A DNA stretch of 64,000 nucleotides from the NCBI GenBank assembly GCA_905221605.1, contig CAJNDS010002132.1, positions 94,501 through 158,500 on the forward strand, given 5' to 3'. This document shows, in pieces, positions 21,773 to 33,537 of this stretch. This DNA is from Symbiodinium natans (Eukaryota > Sar > Dinophyceae > Suessiales > Symbiodiniaceae). Under the pieces are notes generated by a model. That model did not search any database. It was not told the DNA's origin and saw nothing but the letters and a program-made list of their open reading frames with translations. Position 1 is the stretch's first letter, and every line of letters starts with the position of its first letter. The position numbers and the translations under genes were made by a program.

Positions 21773-23781
21773 GCCCTATTCAACACCACAAAAACAATCC
21801 CCCATGACGAGACTCGAATTCTTTTAAGCTTCCAGCTCAGTACCCCCCCAAACCCTATTCTAATGACTTTGGCTTTTATCCCAGGGTTTAGGGCCTCTTT
21901 CCAATTCTAGGATGGAGCAGGGGGGGGGGGAAGACCAAAGACCGTGCCACATCAAACGCCAGATCGTAAACACTAAAGTCAATCCCCGAACGCAAACCCT
22001 GAACCCGAAATGCCTGAATCCTACACCCTACAACTTGGGAAGTCTTTTCAAAGTGCCTGGTATCCCCTAACCTTTCAAAAAGCGCCAGGAAAAAAGAGGA
22101 TGGCGAGTTTTGGATGCGAGAAGCCGCTTGTCTAAGATTCCACAACTGAAATTCGGATCTCGGCTTCAGAGCTTCAAGCGCTGTCTAGGATTTCAGGGAG
22201 AATTTACGGATTAGGGGCCTGGGGCTAAGGAATTTGCACTGTCTAGGGTCAGGGCTTGAGGTTTGATAGTTTTGGGTTGGCGCTAGGTTAGGAGATATAT
22301 CTGGTGTTCTTGATGTGTTTTCTGACGTGTTAAAGCCACAGCCATATAAACACCGAAGTCACTAAACCCGTAAGCCTCAGAGGCCCTACAAGCCCTAACC
22401 CGTCGAGGATTCTAGCTTCCTCCTGGCTGATGGGGTTGGAGAATTGCACCTCACCACTTCGTCTTCGTCGTTTTAGGCACAGAGTTGTCTACTCTGCCCT
22501 TGTTCGGTCTGCGGTGATATATTCCTGTTCTTGTTCCATTGACAGGGCCAACTTCATGAGTTGTGGGGGTTCTTTCCTCCATGGTATAACAAGACTAGAC
22601 GTTAGAGGTATTTCCAGGAGCTGGAATTACTGCCGATTTTGGGCTGTGCCTATGCAAAGGAGGACACCACCGAGTCTTCAAGAACACCGACTCGATAGTT
22701 TGACAGGAAAGTGGCATTTCGGCCTGTGTACTCTCGGGTTCTGGCTCTGTCGCTTCTCCACAAGGGTTTCCTGGTAGATGTGGGCAAGTACTGTAGAAGC
22801 CAAAATAATTGCCAATGCTGCTCCGAACGCAAAGGCACGCATCTGTGAATGCTAACGCCGAGCTGCAAATCTGGGCGTCTTTCCCCTTTTCAGCCCCAAG
22901 CCCTTGCGGGAACCAGGACAGCCCCTCGTCATACTTTTGGGGATGGTGATGGCTATTATTATGCTTATTGTTATTGTTGCCACCCGCCTAGCTGACTGAA
23001 CCGGGCTATGTTAGGATCTAGGGTTTCGGGTGCAGGGTTTAGGGGACCGTTTTAGGTTTTCTTTGCTTAAGCTGTAGCTGCGCAGCCCTGACTCAGATTT
23101 CCTGAGACCGCGCTTTTCCATGACAAGGCTCGACTCTCCCTCGGTTGAGTTCACCTAAGAGCTGCGCTCGAAACCCCGATCTTCTTCGGGGCGACTGTCT
23201 GCGAACAATAGCTTTGGCCTGCTCCAAAGCCTGCGAACGAAGATGCGTGCGGGAGCAAGGCGTTTCTAGCCTCCTTCCCCGCTGCTTGCAAGACCGGTAT
23301 GGATTTGTTCACCTTGTTCCGCGATTGTCCGCAACATTTCTATGGGGGTCCAGCGTGGTGACGCTGGTGCATATGCATCAGGACAACATAGCTGCACGGC
23401 ATACAGAAACATGCTCTAGCTTGGGTGGAACTTGCGGTCAAGGTATCATCGCCAAAGGGCCACTGGTGGGTTACCGACGGGCTTGGCTTGATCAATCAAA
23501 ACTACTACGAATCATTGAATTGTGCTGGCCACTCTGGCTGATGCATGGCTGGATGATCGAATCCTAGGAGCCTGAGCCTGAGGAACTTGATGGCACTTTT
23601 GACTTCAGTGAGCACCACACACACAAATTCGAAGCAAACGCCTGAGTGGGATCAGCTTTACAGCCTTCGTATGGTTGCCAAACTGCTACACAAGCCCCTC
23701 AGCCAGGTCACAGATGTTCGAGCATGCCATATAAGATCGCCACTTGCTGCAGCTGCCGGATTCAACCGTAGCTAGCAGCAG
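21773..23781. other. Duplicated stretch without a recognised gene (copy A)
   Basis: Contains CCCTAAACC/GGGTTTAGG fragments (21860-21890, 22005, 23020-23045) and G runs. Plus-strand frames at 22430-22777 and 23145-23567 have no recognisable domain. A 4-bp indel relative to copy B at about 22647 changes the first of these frames, which argues against it being coding. Confidence 0.45.
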
Positions 23782-24129
23782 CTAGCGGAAACCCGGGATG
23801 GGGATGGGCACGGGGATGGGAACGTTCGGAATGGGGATGGGAACGTTCGGAATGGGGATGGGAACGTTCGGAATGGGGATGGGGGCGATGTCATCGATGA
23901 TGTCGGGGATGTTGGGCAGCTCAGGGAAGGCTTGCTTAAACCAGCTTTCGATGTTGTCCGAGATCCTGCCCAAAGAAGGTCTGGTGTTTCTGGCCCATTC
24001 CTGGTTGGAGTTTGTCCTTGGTCCAGCTGTGACCATTAGAAACAAAAATGCAACAAACCAATTAAAAAAACGAGGGAGCGCGACTTCAGGCTGCGGCCGG
24101 TTCTGTTCAGCTACAACAACATTCCCCAC
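23782..24129 (-). CDS. Small protein with a hydrophobic helix and PIPIPNV repeat (copy A)
   Basis: The frame reads through a hydrophobic segment FFNWFVAFLFLMVTAGP (residues about 21-37), a polar stretch with SLGRISDNIESWFKQAF, and a C-terminal block of PIPIPNV repeated three times, ending PVPIPIPGFR and stop. A 21-bp DNA repeat (GGAATGGGGATGGGAACGTTC) underlies this. The frame begins at GTG and is open further upstream without an ATG. An ATG at 24233-24235 is in a different frame, separated by a 13-base C run (24146-24158). The start is therefore either in a spliced exon or hidden by a length change in that run. A membrane-anchored or secreted role is suggested by the hydrophobic segment; function unknown. 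It is unchanged in copy B. Confidence 0.55.
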   Translation of the reverse strand: MGNVVVAEQNRPQPEVALPRFFNWFVAFLFLMVTAGPRTNSNQEWARNTRPSLGRISDNIESWFKQAFPELPNIPDIIDDIAPIPIPNVPIPIPNVPIPIPNVPIPVPIPIPGFR

Positions 24130-26400
24130 CGAACTGCGAACTCTGCCCCCCCCCCCCCGAATCGCGCTCTCTCTGAGGCCTCGGCTCCGACTCTGAGAGC
24201 CTTGGTACTGCCACCTGCAGCAGCCTCTTCGTCATCCCCTCAGCCTCCTCAAGGCTGCCGAAGTCACTCGTCCTTGTCTAAGGGGGCGGCCCTGGTAACA
24301 AAAGACAGGGCGTTTGGGCCCAAGGTTTTAGGGGCTTAGAGTCGTCGAGGTTCTGAAATCAGCCCCGAACTGAATTGCTGAGACTCCGGGGTTAAAGACA
24401 ACAAAAGCTGCTCCAGAGTCAGGCCAGGGTCACTGGCTTCGGGTCAAGAGGAACGGGGCACCTCAGTTCTTTTGTTTGGAGGTGTTGCGTGAGCAGAGAG
24501 TGTGGCAAAAGAAAGCTAAGGGCAAAGAAGACAATGACTTTGTCTGACTTTAAGTACTTTCGGCCATGGCCGGAGATGGAACAGTATGGCCTGTGCCCTC
24601 AGCAATCGGAAGTTGGAAGTTGAGAAACGCCAGTATAAAAACTGGCGGACGCTGACAAAGTAGGGAGAAGATGACAATTGGTGACTGCACTGGAACGTGC
24701 AGCTGACGTGAACTGGTCTGCAAGTTGACCCCTCTTGCCTCTGCAAGTTCGCAAGCTTACTTGGACCAACACGGTCTTGGAGACATTTTGCAGCTTTCTG
24801 ATGCCCCCTCGCAACCTTCATGAGGCCCCACTACCACTAAACCGAGACTGAGAGGCGAGCAGCGCTTACAACAATCATCGTCCATTCCCTACGATGTACA
24901 CGAAAGGAGCAATTTATATCATCCCCTGAACCCTTGACTGTAAACCAAAGCTCCCACCTGACGGTTAGGCGATCAAGCTCATCGAAAATCTCCGCGGTTG
25001 TTGAATTCACGTCCTCAGGGGAGAATGAAGGGGTCTAATAGACCTTCGTAGTGGGGGGTTTTCATAATTTCAGTATAGCTCCAGGGAACTGGTAGAAAAC
25101 AAGCGCTCCTTGCTCTCGGTGGCTTAAGATTTGGGAGCCCCACTTAAAAGCCTCAGGGGAGGAGAGTGGGGCCTCCAAAGGCCTGTCTCGCCGGTCGCCC
25201 TTTTTTAAAACTAAGAGAGAACTTTCCTCTTCCTTGCAAGTCTCGGACTCTCGGATGCTTTTCTCTTTGCTTCTTTCAGTCTTTTTGCTCTCTCTTCTTT
25301 TTGTTGCAGCGGATGGTCTTCCCACAGTTAATTTGCCCTTGCTTGCCCTCCGTCTCCACCGAGCGGCCTGAAAAGACTCTTCAAGTACTCTTCAACATGT
25401 TAATACGGCTTAAAAAAACCACGATTGTTCAGCAAGGTTGAGCTTGATGTTGCGAAATCTCTTGTGGACGAATAGGAGCTGTCCAAACGACGATGCGCTT
25501 TCTCGCGTGGTCCTTGGTCTTGCATTCGTACCGGAGCTTTGACAAACGGCCGCGCTGTCTGCATCCGGCGTCACCGTCATGACATGGACGTTCTGCTCGT
25601 TTTTCTGCCGACTTGGTACTGCGGCCGTTTGTTCAGCACCTCGCACAGGCATGCCCTCCCACCCCCTCTAGCAGCCCGCCCTCCTTGCCAAGTTCGGCGT
25701 CAGCAGCGGTCGCCCTTCTGCGACGTCAATGGCCCTTTGCACTATTGCGACACGGCGGAGGTTCGTTGTTAAAGGTTTGAGACGCCAGTCTTGTGTTAAA
25801 AGGGATGGCTCAGTCCTGTTTTGAAATCTTGTTGCGCTCTCGCCCAGGCGTGGGCCTACTTGTAAAGTTGGGAAGTGGCTGTTTACCTAGGCTACCAAGG
25901 GATACAATTCCCTTTGCAAGGGGCCGGTGGCTTTTCAGTGCCAGTTCTCTCTCTTTGTCTTTTTTTTGGGGGGGTGTTTAATTTAGGATGTCAAGAGTGT
26001 ATCAGAAGTTATACGTGCTTCAAGCCCAGAATAGACAGGCCCCCATACACCGAGTGGGGGCTCTGTTTTCGGCTTCTTTGTCTTCTTTTTCGCGTTGTGC
26101 CGCGCTAAAACAAGTGGTCTTTGCTGTGAAGACAGCCGCTCCGAGCACGCCTCGACGTATAGAATGTGCACGGGGCGCCAGCAGGCGGTTTAAAGCTGTA
26201 CAGCGCGAACGAAAACCTTAGTTTCTGCTGTGAAAACAGCCATTCCGAGCACGGTTTAAACGATTCACGTACAGAACGTGCATGAGGCGCCAGAAGGCGA
26301 CTGCGCGAGTACGACTTTGCGCTCAAGGCGGCCACGATCCGACGACAATGTGCGATGCCACCGAGGCGCATCATGTGGGAATTGGCCGTGCAAGGGCCTG
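24130..26400. other. Duplicated stretch without a recognised gene (copy A)
   Basis: Several 60-130 codon frames on both strands have no recognisable features. At 25250-25312 a T/C-rich tract ends in TTGTTGCAG, which looks like a plus-strand acceptor but has no partner I can identify. Two tandem ~110-bp units at about 26119-26310 share GCTGTGAAGACAGCCG and AGAACGTGCATGAGGCGCCA-type sequence. Confidence 0.4.
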
Positions 26401-26454
26401 AAGGTTGGAGGCGTTCAGGGGCTTGATCAGGGCTGAGGATGGGGATTGGAATCC

Positions 26455-26760
26455 TTTCAGGAATCCTTATGTTTTGAACAAGCTTGCACGGTTTTTGCAA
26501 GGCTCAGGGAGTCGGGGGGCGGTGTGGCACCGCCGCCGCCCCCCCCCATTTTCACAATGCTCGCATGATGGGTTTGTATTCTTTGAAGCGAGCTTGCAAG
26601 GCTTTAAAAAGCGCGGCCTACCCCACACTCGCAAACATGATGGGGTTTGGAAAGGATTCATATCTGTTGAAGCAAGCTTGTACGGCTTGAACGAGTGGGG
26701 GTTGGGGGGCCCCCCCCTTCCCTTCCCCTTGCATTTTCAAACACAAAGCTCTGGCCCACT
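26455..26760. repeat. GAAGCAAGCTTGC dispersed repeat (copy A)
   Basis: Two to three units share CGCATGATGGGTTTG, AAGGATTCATAT, TTGAAGCAAGCTTG and CGGCTT, followed by long G or C runs. Same family as 40940-41240 and 48890-49210. Confidence 0.8.
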
Positions 26761-27116
26761 GCGAGAGACGCAAACAAAATCAAATGCGGAATGCAGACCT
26801 CCCAGGACGAAAATGTTGGACTTGGGATCGGGTGGAGTGAACGCCTGTAGAGGTTTCAGCACAAGGGCCCGCGTGTCCTCCACCCCCCGCCCCGTTCCCT
26901 GCTAAATGACGAATTGGCTCAGGCACAAGGCACATGCGGGTTGTTTCACCAAGTGATGCCACTCAATGAAATCGAGCCTCCGCTCTACAAAGGTTCAAGT
27001 TTTTCCGCTTCCTTCCCCACTGCAGAGGATCAAGCTTTCCGGCCGGAGCAAACCGCCTGCCCTTGACCCAGCAAAGACATGAGCCACAGCTTTCCTGGCG
27101 GCTTCAGGTTCAGGGT

Positions 27117-30100
27117 CTAGGAGGAAACGAACGCTTGCCTCCCGTCCTGTAACAGGAAAAGACCGCCCACACCCCTCTTGAGGTTCTCCCATTCCGTCGT
27201 TGCCCCACTCGCCATCCCGCTTGCCGCTGCTGCTCCGCTGTCCAGGGTCTCCCCCAAGCCTTCAGATGTCGCCTGCAGCGCCTCACGAGTATCGTCGGAG
27301 CTGGCAACGTCAGTCCAGAAGTCCCCCAGGTCTTGAGCCAAGTCTTCACCACCAGACAAGTCCACCTCAAACTGAACGTCCGCACAAACACCCACGAGAG
27401 CCGCGGCGCAAGCGCTGCCTCCCAGTGTCAGCTTTCCATCACTGTACACGCCGCTCACGTCGCCGCTTGCGCCGGCAGCAATGCCGGCCATCACGGACCC
27501 GCCCACCTTGCCGCTGACGTGCTCATTGCCGACCTGCGAATCGGCATTCGCCTTGGCATACGCCCCAGCGAATGCCTTGGCCTTGGCCGTGCAACCTGGG
27601 TTAAGCAGCAACCCAACTGATCTTTGACTGTCAACTTCTACAAAGTAGTCTTACGTCCGTATCTCATAGGGACAACATGGACAACCATTCAACTCAAGTA
27701 CCCAGAAAGCCCAGCTCACAACCATCAAAAAACCAACTTTGTGGCAGCTCGGGGACCTTTCTTGGAAGTGCAGCCAGCTTCCGCCTCGGCCTTGGCTATG
27801 TAGCCCGCCTGGGAGGCTCGGAGCACATCGTTCAAGGGTTTAAGGGTTCGGTAGGGCTTCTTGGGTCTGAGGTCGAGGGGTTTTGCGGTTTGGTGCCGTT
27901 TACTTGGGGTTTAGGGCGTCTTGTAGCTGAGTAGAGTTTAGGGCAGGGCTCAGGTTTTAGGAGTTCGAGCGCTCCACTGCTCTACTTACTTGTTGTAATT
28001 GAGTTCTACCTTTTCTTCAACCAGGTCCCTGAGCCTGGAGAGCAGCCACCTGAATTAGGGAGGGGTTCCGGACCATCCGGCCAGGTCTTTGCAGTGAGAC
28101 AGGGGTATGAAAGACATGATTGGACGATAGCGTCTTTACGAAATCTTTGCGCGACCGCAGAAGAGGCGACCAACAGGACTGCAAGGTATTGGAAGACTTC
28201 GGCATCCTAAGTGAGAAGACGATCTCATCAAACAGACCCAGCATTCGCGATCCAAAGCCCTTTTGACTCTAAACCCTAAACCCTTTTAACCCTTTTTAAC
28301 CCTTTTCACCCTTTTAACCCTAAACCCTTGTAACCCTTAACCCAGTGAATGGGGCTGAGACCCACCAAAGGCGCAAATGCGTTTTTCAGCTTCTCGGCCT
28401 GCCTCCACGGCGGCTGTGTAGTCGGCAGTCACGCCGTGGCCCAGGTCTTGCTTTACCTGCAAAGTTGGTTCTACTGCAGTATGGCGAGTGTGATGAAGAC
28501 AACAAAAGAAGGAGATTTATTTAGATAGCACATCCACCGCTCCCCCCCCCCCCCGCGCCCCGGGCTCACCGCCAGTGAAGACCTGCAGTGTGGTGCAGCC
28601 CCGCTTCACCCCTCTCCTTTCTGCATGTGTATGTACGATGTGGGTAGGCATGTATGTATGTATGTATTTGCATTTGTCTTTGTATTTGTTACTGTTTGTA
28701 TGTGTTTGGAGGGCCCATCGCCAGGCAGAAAAACTCGGTTTCGCCGCCTGGATCGAGGCATGTCGTAGGGGCAGACCCCCTGAACCCCGTGTGAAGCCCC
28801 CTGATATTGAAGATTTTTGAAGCACTGAAGCTGATGCCCGGGCTCGAGGTTGCGCATTCATTGGGCCAATCGCACGTTACAGCAATCTTCTGCAGTGCCA
28901 CTACTTCTTTCCACATACTACTTTTTACTGGCAGACCACTTCGTGCTAACATACTGCCTGAATTTGATTGGGAATTTCTAGCAGATCTCACCCATGTCCC
29001 CCAACCAAATACCGGCAGATCCGGATCCTCAGCCCAGGCCTCCTACACGCAATGTGAGTAACATAGTATGGTTTAGTATAGTCTGCTCTCAACCCTAGGT
29101 CCGAACCCCACTCCCCCTCCCACACCCTAAACCTAAACCCGTGACCTTCATGGCCAAGCTACTCTGGTTGAAGCCCCAGTCTTGGCCCCGACGGCGGCCG
29201 AAACCGTCACCTGGCAACCCTGGACTTCTGCACCGCAGCCGACTGAAGCACCTGCATCTGCATAGACCTGCTGTCGGAGTCTAAGCAGCGTTTGGGAGGG
29301 GGGCGGGGGGTTTGGGGTTCGGGATGACGGTTCGCAGTACATCTAACTCGGGGCCCTACTTATGGTCTGTGGTTTGGGTGGTTTGGAACCCTCTCTGCCT
29401 CCGCTTCAACTCGAACTGTAATAGAGACCCCTTCTGAGTTGTAGACCTCATGCTCGTAGGCCACCGTGATTGCACCACCAACTTCCACACAAAGGCCTTC
29501 TGGGCATGCGCCGAGCTGGTACTGGTAGCTGCCTTCCAAGGTCAGCATCCCCCGGCCATCTTCTGACATAAGGGATGCCCAGCGAGCCGTGTCCTGTTGC
29601 TGGTAGCCAATCATTGCACCACGCTTCTTCTTCTTGGCCCGGTCCTTCAGATCGGAATCAGCCATCTGGTCCAACGTCTCCTGCACCTTCCTGATGTCGG
29701 TATCTGAAGGTGCCTTGTCCCACTTGAAGTCCTTGGGGTTTTTGGTTCTTTGGGGGTAGTTAGGATCATTTCGCGCTTCCCCACCCGGTGTTGTCGTTGA
29801 TTCTGGCCATCGATTGACGCCATCATTGTGCAACTTCTCCATGAGGGCGCGGTGTTTTGCAGCATTCTGCTTCGCCTGGTTATCGAGCACCCGCCGGTGG
29901 ATTCCGACCATGGTGCGGTGATGGCGCAGTTCCCTGCGTCGTGCAAAGGGAGCGAGAGCTTCATCATACTTAACCACTTGCCACATGGCCCCTTTCTCTG
30001 ACTCAACAAATTGACCTTCAATCAATACATGGGGGATGAGTGGTTTGCCTGGATCAAATTTTGCGGCTTCTGGGCTTCTCAATCAAAAGACTCCTGCAGC

Positions 30101-30518
30101 CGCCCCTTCTGGTGCATTGTGCGCAGATCTAATTTCCCTCTGCCGTAAGTTCTGAACTTGATTTTATGGGGCCGAGCCTGTCCAGTCTGCCAGCCTGTTG
30201 CTCCAGAGGCGTGCGCCTTGTCCGCAAATCGTTGGCAATTTGCTCGTGGTTCCTTCTCCTGGGATCATCAGCTGGTAACTTTGATGCTTGGGCCCTGTGA
30301 AGGTCCTCCACCAATTTCAGCCTCTGGTTTGCCGTCACATATGCAACCATCAAGCCCTCCTTGTGCTTGATGCGCTTCTCCTCAGCGGTCAGCCTCTGGT
30401 ACTCGATGATCATGCGTTTCTGGTTGCGCACAATCTGTTTCTGATAGTCCTCCATGTTCTTGAGGTAATCGTTATATTTGGCACAGATGGAGCCGGTGCA
30501 GTCTTTGTCCACCCGTTT
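27117..30518 (-). CDS. Five-exon gene, ~571 aa, charged N-terminal half and Ala/Gly-rich C-terminal half (copy A)
   Basis: Hand-built minus-strand model, all GT-AG: exon 1 30158-about 30518, exon 2 29390-30069, exon 3 29163-29267, exon 4 28366-28456, exon 5 27117-27595. Phases agree at every junction (1, 0, 0, 1). Exon 1 and most of exon 2 are highly charged and helical (KNMEDYQKQIVRNQKRMIIE), likely coiled coil. From the end of exon 2 the protein becomes Ala/Gly-rich with alternating hydrophobic residues and regular Cys: VGGAITVAYEHEV, DAGASVGCGAEVQGC, KAFAGAYAKANADSQ, SGDVSGVYSDGKLTLGGSAC. These resemble the Ala/Gly-rich repeats of large bacterial secreted proteins; that is a resemblance by eye only. 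Introns are 88, 122, 706 and 770 nt. No ATG is visible at the start of exon 1, so an upstream exon is expected. Function unknown. Confidence 0.6.
28262..28352. repeat. CCCTAAACCC / AACCCTTTT tract inside intron 4 (copy A)
   Basis: Telomere-like units alternate with ACCCTTTTAACCC. It lies in the inferred intron between exons 4 and 5 of the ~571-aa gene. Present unchanged at about 61401-61491. Confidence 0.8.
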
Positions 30519-30529
30519 CTTAGTTGCTT

Positions 30530-33500
30530 AAGTTTGCTGACGTCTTCTGTCGAACAGGAGTTCTCCTACAGCATAAGAGCAGAGCCACAGACAGTACCTA
30601 CTGGAGTACCAAGGAATTTCCCTAAGCCCTCCCGAAATCCTAGCACCCACACCTTAAATCCTCAACCCTCGCTGCTGCCTAGCCTCCCTGACGCCCCAAG
30701 AGCTCATAGGGGCCTGTCTGCACGTACGGCCAATGCACCGAAGTCCGTTCCTGCATTCTTGAGGACCCCAACCTTGGTTTGGACTGCCAGCAGCCAGCAA
30801 CACCGGGCGTCGGGGTTAGGGTGTTTTTCGCCACCTGCCAAGCTGACTCACAGCGCATTTTCTGTGCCTTGAAAGGTTCAACAAACAAACGCCTTTGCTT
30901 CAAGTCCTGTCTGCCTACACCACCAGCTGCCACTCAAACCCCCATGCAATGCGAACACAAATCCAAACAGCCCGCCGAACCTGATTGGAGACCCTGTTTC
31001 TCAAAGCTCTCTTCCAGGATTCTCTTCCTTGTAGCCAATTCAAAGAGTTTAAAGTGTTGGGGTTGAGGTCTGGAATGGTTGGGGATCAGGGCTTGGGGTA
31101 GCAACCAAGCAGCAAGTGCCGCCCTCAGCCTGACTCGGGGTGCTCATGTAGTCCTTTACACCTGGGCTGCTGCTCTGGCAGGCCGCCTCTTGGGCTTCAC
31201 TTCGTGCAATCGGGATGTGCATGAGTAGGCGAAGATAGCTAAGGCATGTCTCTACAAGCGGCATGTGCACCGTATCATGTATCTGTATCCGAACATAGCA
31301 TAGCCCGGTGCCTGATGCTGAAAAGTACCCTCCACCAGATGATGCACTTCCTACTCCACAGTTGAAACTCGCACGCGCACGCACATTGGGAGGCACGACC
31401 CCAAAACCCATTGAACATTACTGCTGATGCTAGTCTGCACGCGTAGAAGGAATTTCACTGGCAACTTGTTTGCGCCAATGTGTATAACAGAATCAGAACA
31501 TTTACGAATGGTTTCCAATGCTGTTCCTTGCCTTGCAGATTTGTGCTTCGAAGGCCCTCAGGAGTGGTCCAACATCAGACATTCACGACAGCCATTTGAG
31601 TCATTATCGCAGGACGGTTTTGGACAACGTTGTTGATCCGTTTTGCAGGTTTGGGCCTCAAAGGGCTCCGAGAGCACAAAATTCAGGAAATGCGATAAAT
31701 CAAGCAAACAAAAATGAAACAAGAAAAGGTACAAAGACGAAAAGCCACAGCTAAGCACATCCGTTGAAACAATGGCATTTGTTTGTACATGTTTTTCAAT
31801 GTTTTGGCAGTGTCCCGTGGACTTGGCTTTCAACATCTCGTGAAATAGTAACTGGGCTCGTTGAAAGTGTAAACGTGCTTCGTATTGGCACCCTCAAAAT
31901 TGTTAATAAAAGCACCTCAAAATCATCTGCCCTTCGTGCCTATTGGTACCGCTCTCTGCGGACCTGCAGCATAACTTGTGAAACAGCACGAGTTCCTCTC
32001 AAGAACAAGCAACGATGGTAATGACAACCTTCGTTGTCATTACAGAAACAACTGTAGAAGCCACCTTGGTATCAAACACGCGGACATGGACACTCGTCGC
32101 AGTAGCAGTGGTTCCATCAGTACCAAGTGAATTATTTTTCGCTGTTCGGCCAGAAAGTGAGGGAATAACGGAGAAGGGCGGGGTACTTGGGGGCGTAAGA
32201 GCCGTGCCTTATGTGTTAGCAGGGAAGGGGATGTAAACGTTCCGTCGGCAAATTTCCGCGCAGGTGTGTGGCTTTTTCTCCTGCTTTGCCTTACCCCTTT
32301 CCGTTTTGCCCTGATAACACTAAAGCATGTGGCCCAAAGAATCCATGCCACCAGAACAGTCCTATCACCGTGCGCGGCCCCCCAGCACGTAGCTTTTGTG
32401 AGACTTGTCGTAAACCTCTACTCCAAAGTTGATTCTGTTCTGGTGCTTAGCCTGCTTGTAACAGAGTGCTCTTTGCAAAGGGAAGGATTCAAAACAGGGT
32501 AGGAAGAGTCATACTGATTGTCGTCATAATAGAGGTACTGGTATCAGCAATATCGCAATCCCAGCATTAATTCTGCAAATGGTGCCAGCACAAGACCCCA
32601 AACAGTGGGCGACCATGGGGAAACGAAAGGGCATCCAAAAGCATTCCCACGCACTGGAAAGTACACCAAGAGCACTGCCAGCTGTCCAGGCAACCTTCCA
32701 GTAGCGCCTCGAAGAACACCTTCAAGAGAAGCTCAAAGATCACTCCAAAAGCCCGCCGCGAGCACTTGAAGGACCACACTTCATGACAAGAAGGCGCATT
32801 CCAAGAGCACTCCAAGCACGGCAAATGCACCCCCCAAGTTGTTTTGGACAACGTTCCATGGCGCACTCTACGAGAATATCCCTAAAGAGAACTCCAAGAG
32901 TACCCTTGCGACGAAACTCGACGAGCTCGAGGCGACATCTGAGCACTATGAGTCAATACTGTTGCACTAGAAACGTCCTTCGTCTTCAGCCGGAGCTCCA
33001 GATTATCTCCGCAGATCGTTGTTCTCGACTTGGCGAAGAAGACACAGAGAGCTACCGTCGTTTGCGAGTCACGAGGCGACAAACCGCCGAGCAGATTTGG
33101 CACTCGGAGATACCGATGACTTGGAAATCGCCCGCGACCACGAACTTTGGCGCTCGGAGATGCCCCTTGTGCGTCGCGCGTCGTCGAGCAATGGGGACGA
33201 ACGAAAAGAAATTGGAGTTCCACCTGGCATTGCGCCGGCCAATGGATACGACTTTTTTAGGGCCTAAGCACATGTGGCGATGTTGGAAAGCCCCCCTAGT
33301 ACTGAGACTTGTTTTGGGGAAACCAATAACATATTGGGATTCTTATGAAGAATCGCAGAGTTAGGTTCGTTGAACATAAGGGAAGCCCAATAACAGCACC
33401 AGCAGCCGAAGCACCACTGCCATGCATCAGGCATACGAATCGGGTACGATTACAGATGCTCGCCGTCATCATCTTCGGAAACATGTGCTCACACGAAGCT

Positions 33501-33530
33501 GAAGTGTCAAGAGTGATATGCGTGAAGGCT
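30530..33530. other. No gene recognised
   Basis: To 30861 this belongs to duplication copy A; beyond that the partner is out of view. Open frames at 31049-31411 (minus), 32783-33364 (plus) and 32882-33223 (minus) have no recognisable domain. A similar segment occurs twice at about 31530 and 31645 (TTGCAGATTTGTGCTTCGAA / TTGCAGGTTTGGGCCTCAAA). Confidence 0.4.
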
Positions 33531-33537
33531 CAGCCTA

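Larger units (their letters stand above)
17888..30861 (+). repeat. Segmental duplication, copy A (partner 51078-64000)
   Basis: From CAGTCACCGCATCTTGAGAC at 17888 the sequence matches that starting at 51078 and stays collinear to the end of the window. The offset is 33190 at the left and 33139 from about 22.65 kb onward, so there are several small indels. Beyond about 20 kb only about two dozen substitutions and a few indels are visible. Copy A continues past 30861, but its partner is cut by the window end, so the true right boundary is unknown. Confidence 0.97.

Noticed and set aside
22610-22660. Possible small-subunit rRNA fragment (GGAGCTGGAATTAC)
   Set aside because: Fourteen bases match the complement of the universal rRNA loop, but the flanking bases do not follow any rRNA I can recall. 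Too short to support a call.
32783-33364. 193-codon plus-strand Arg-rich frame
   Set aside because: The overlapping minus-strand and alternative plus-strand frames are equally open and none has a recognisable domain.
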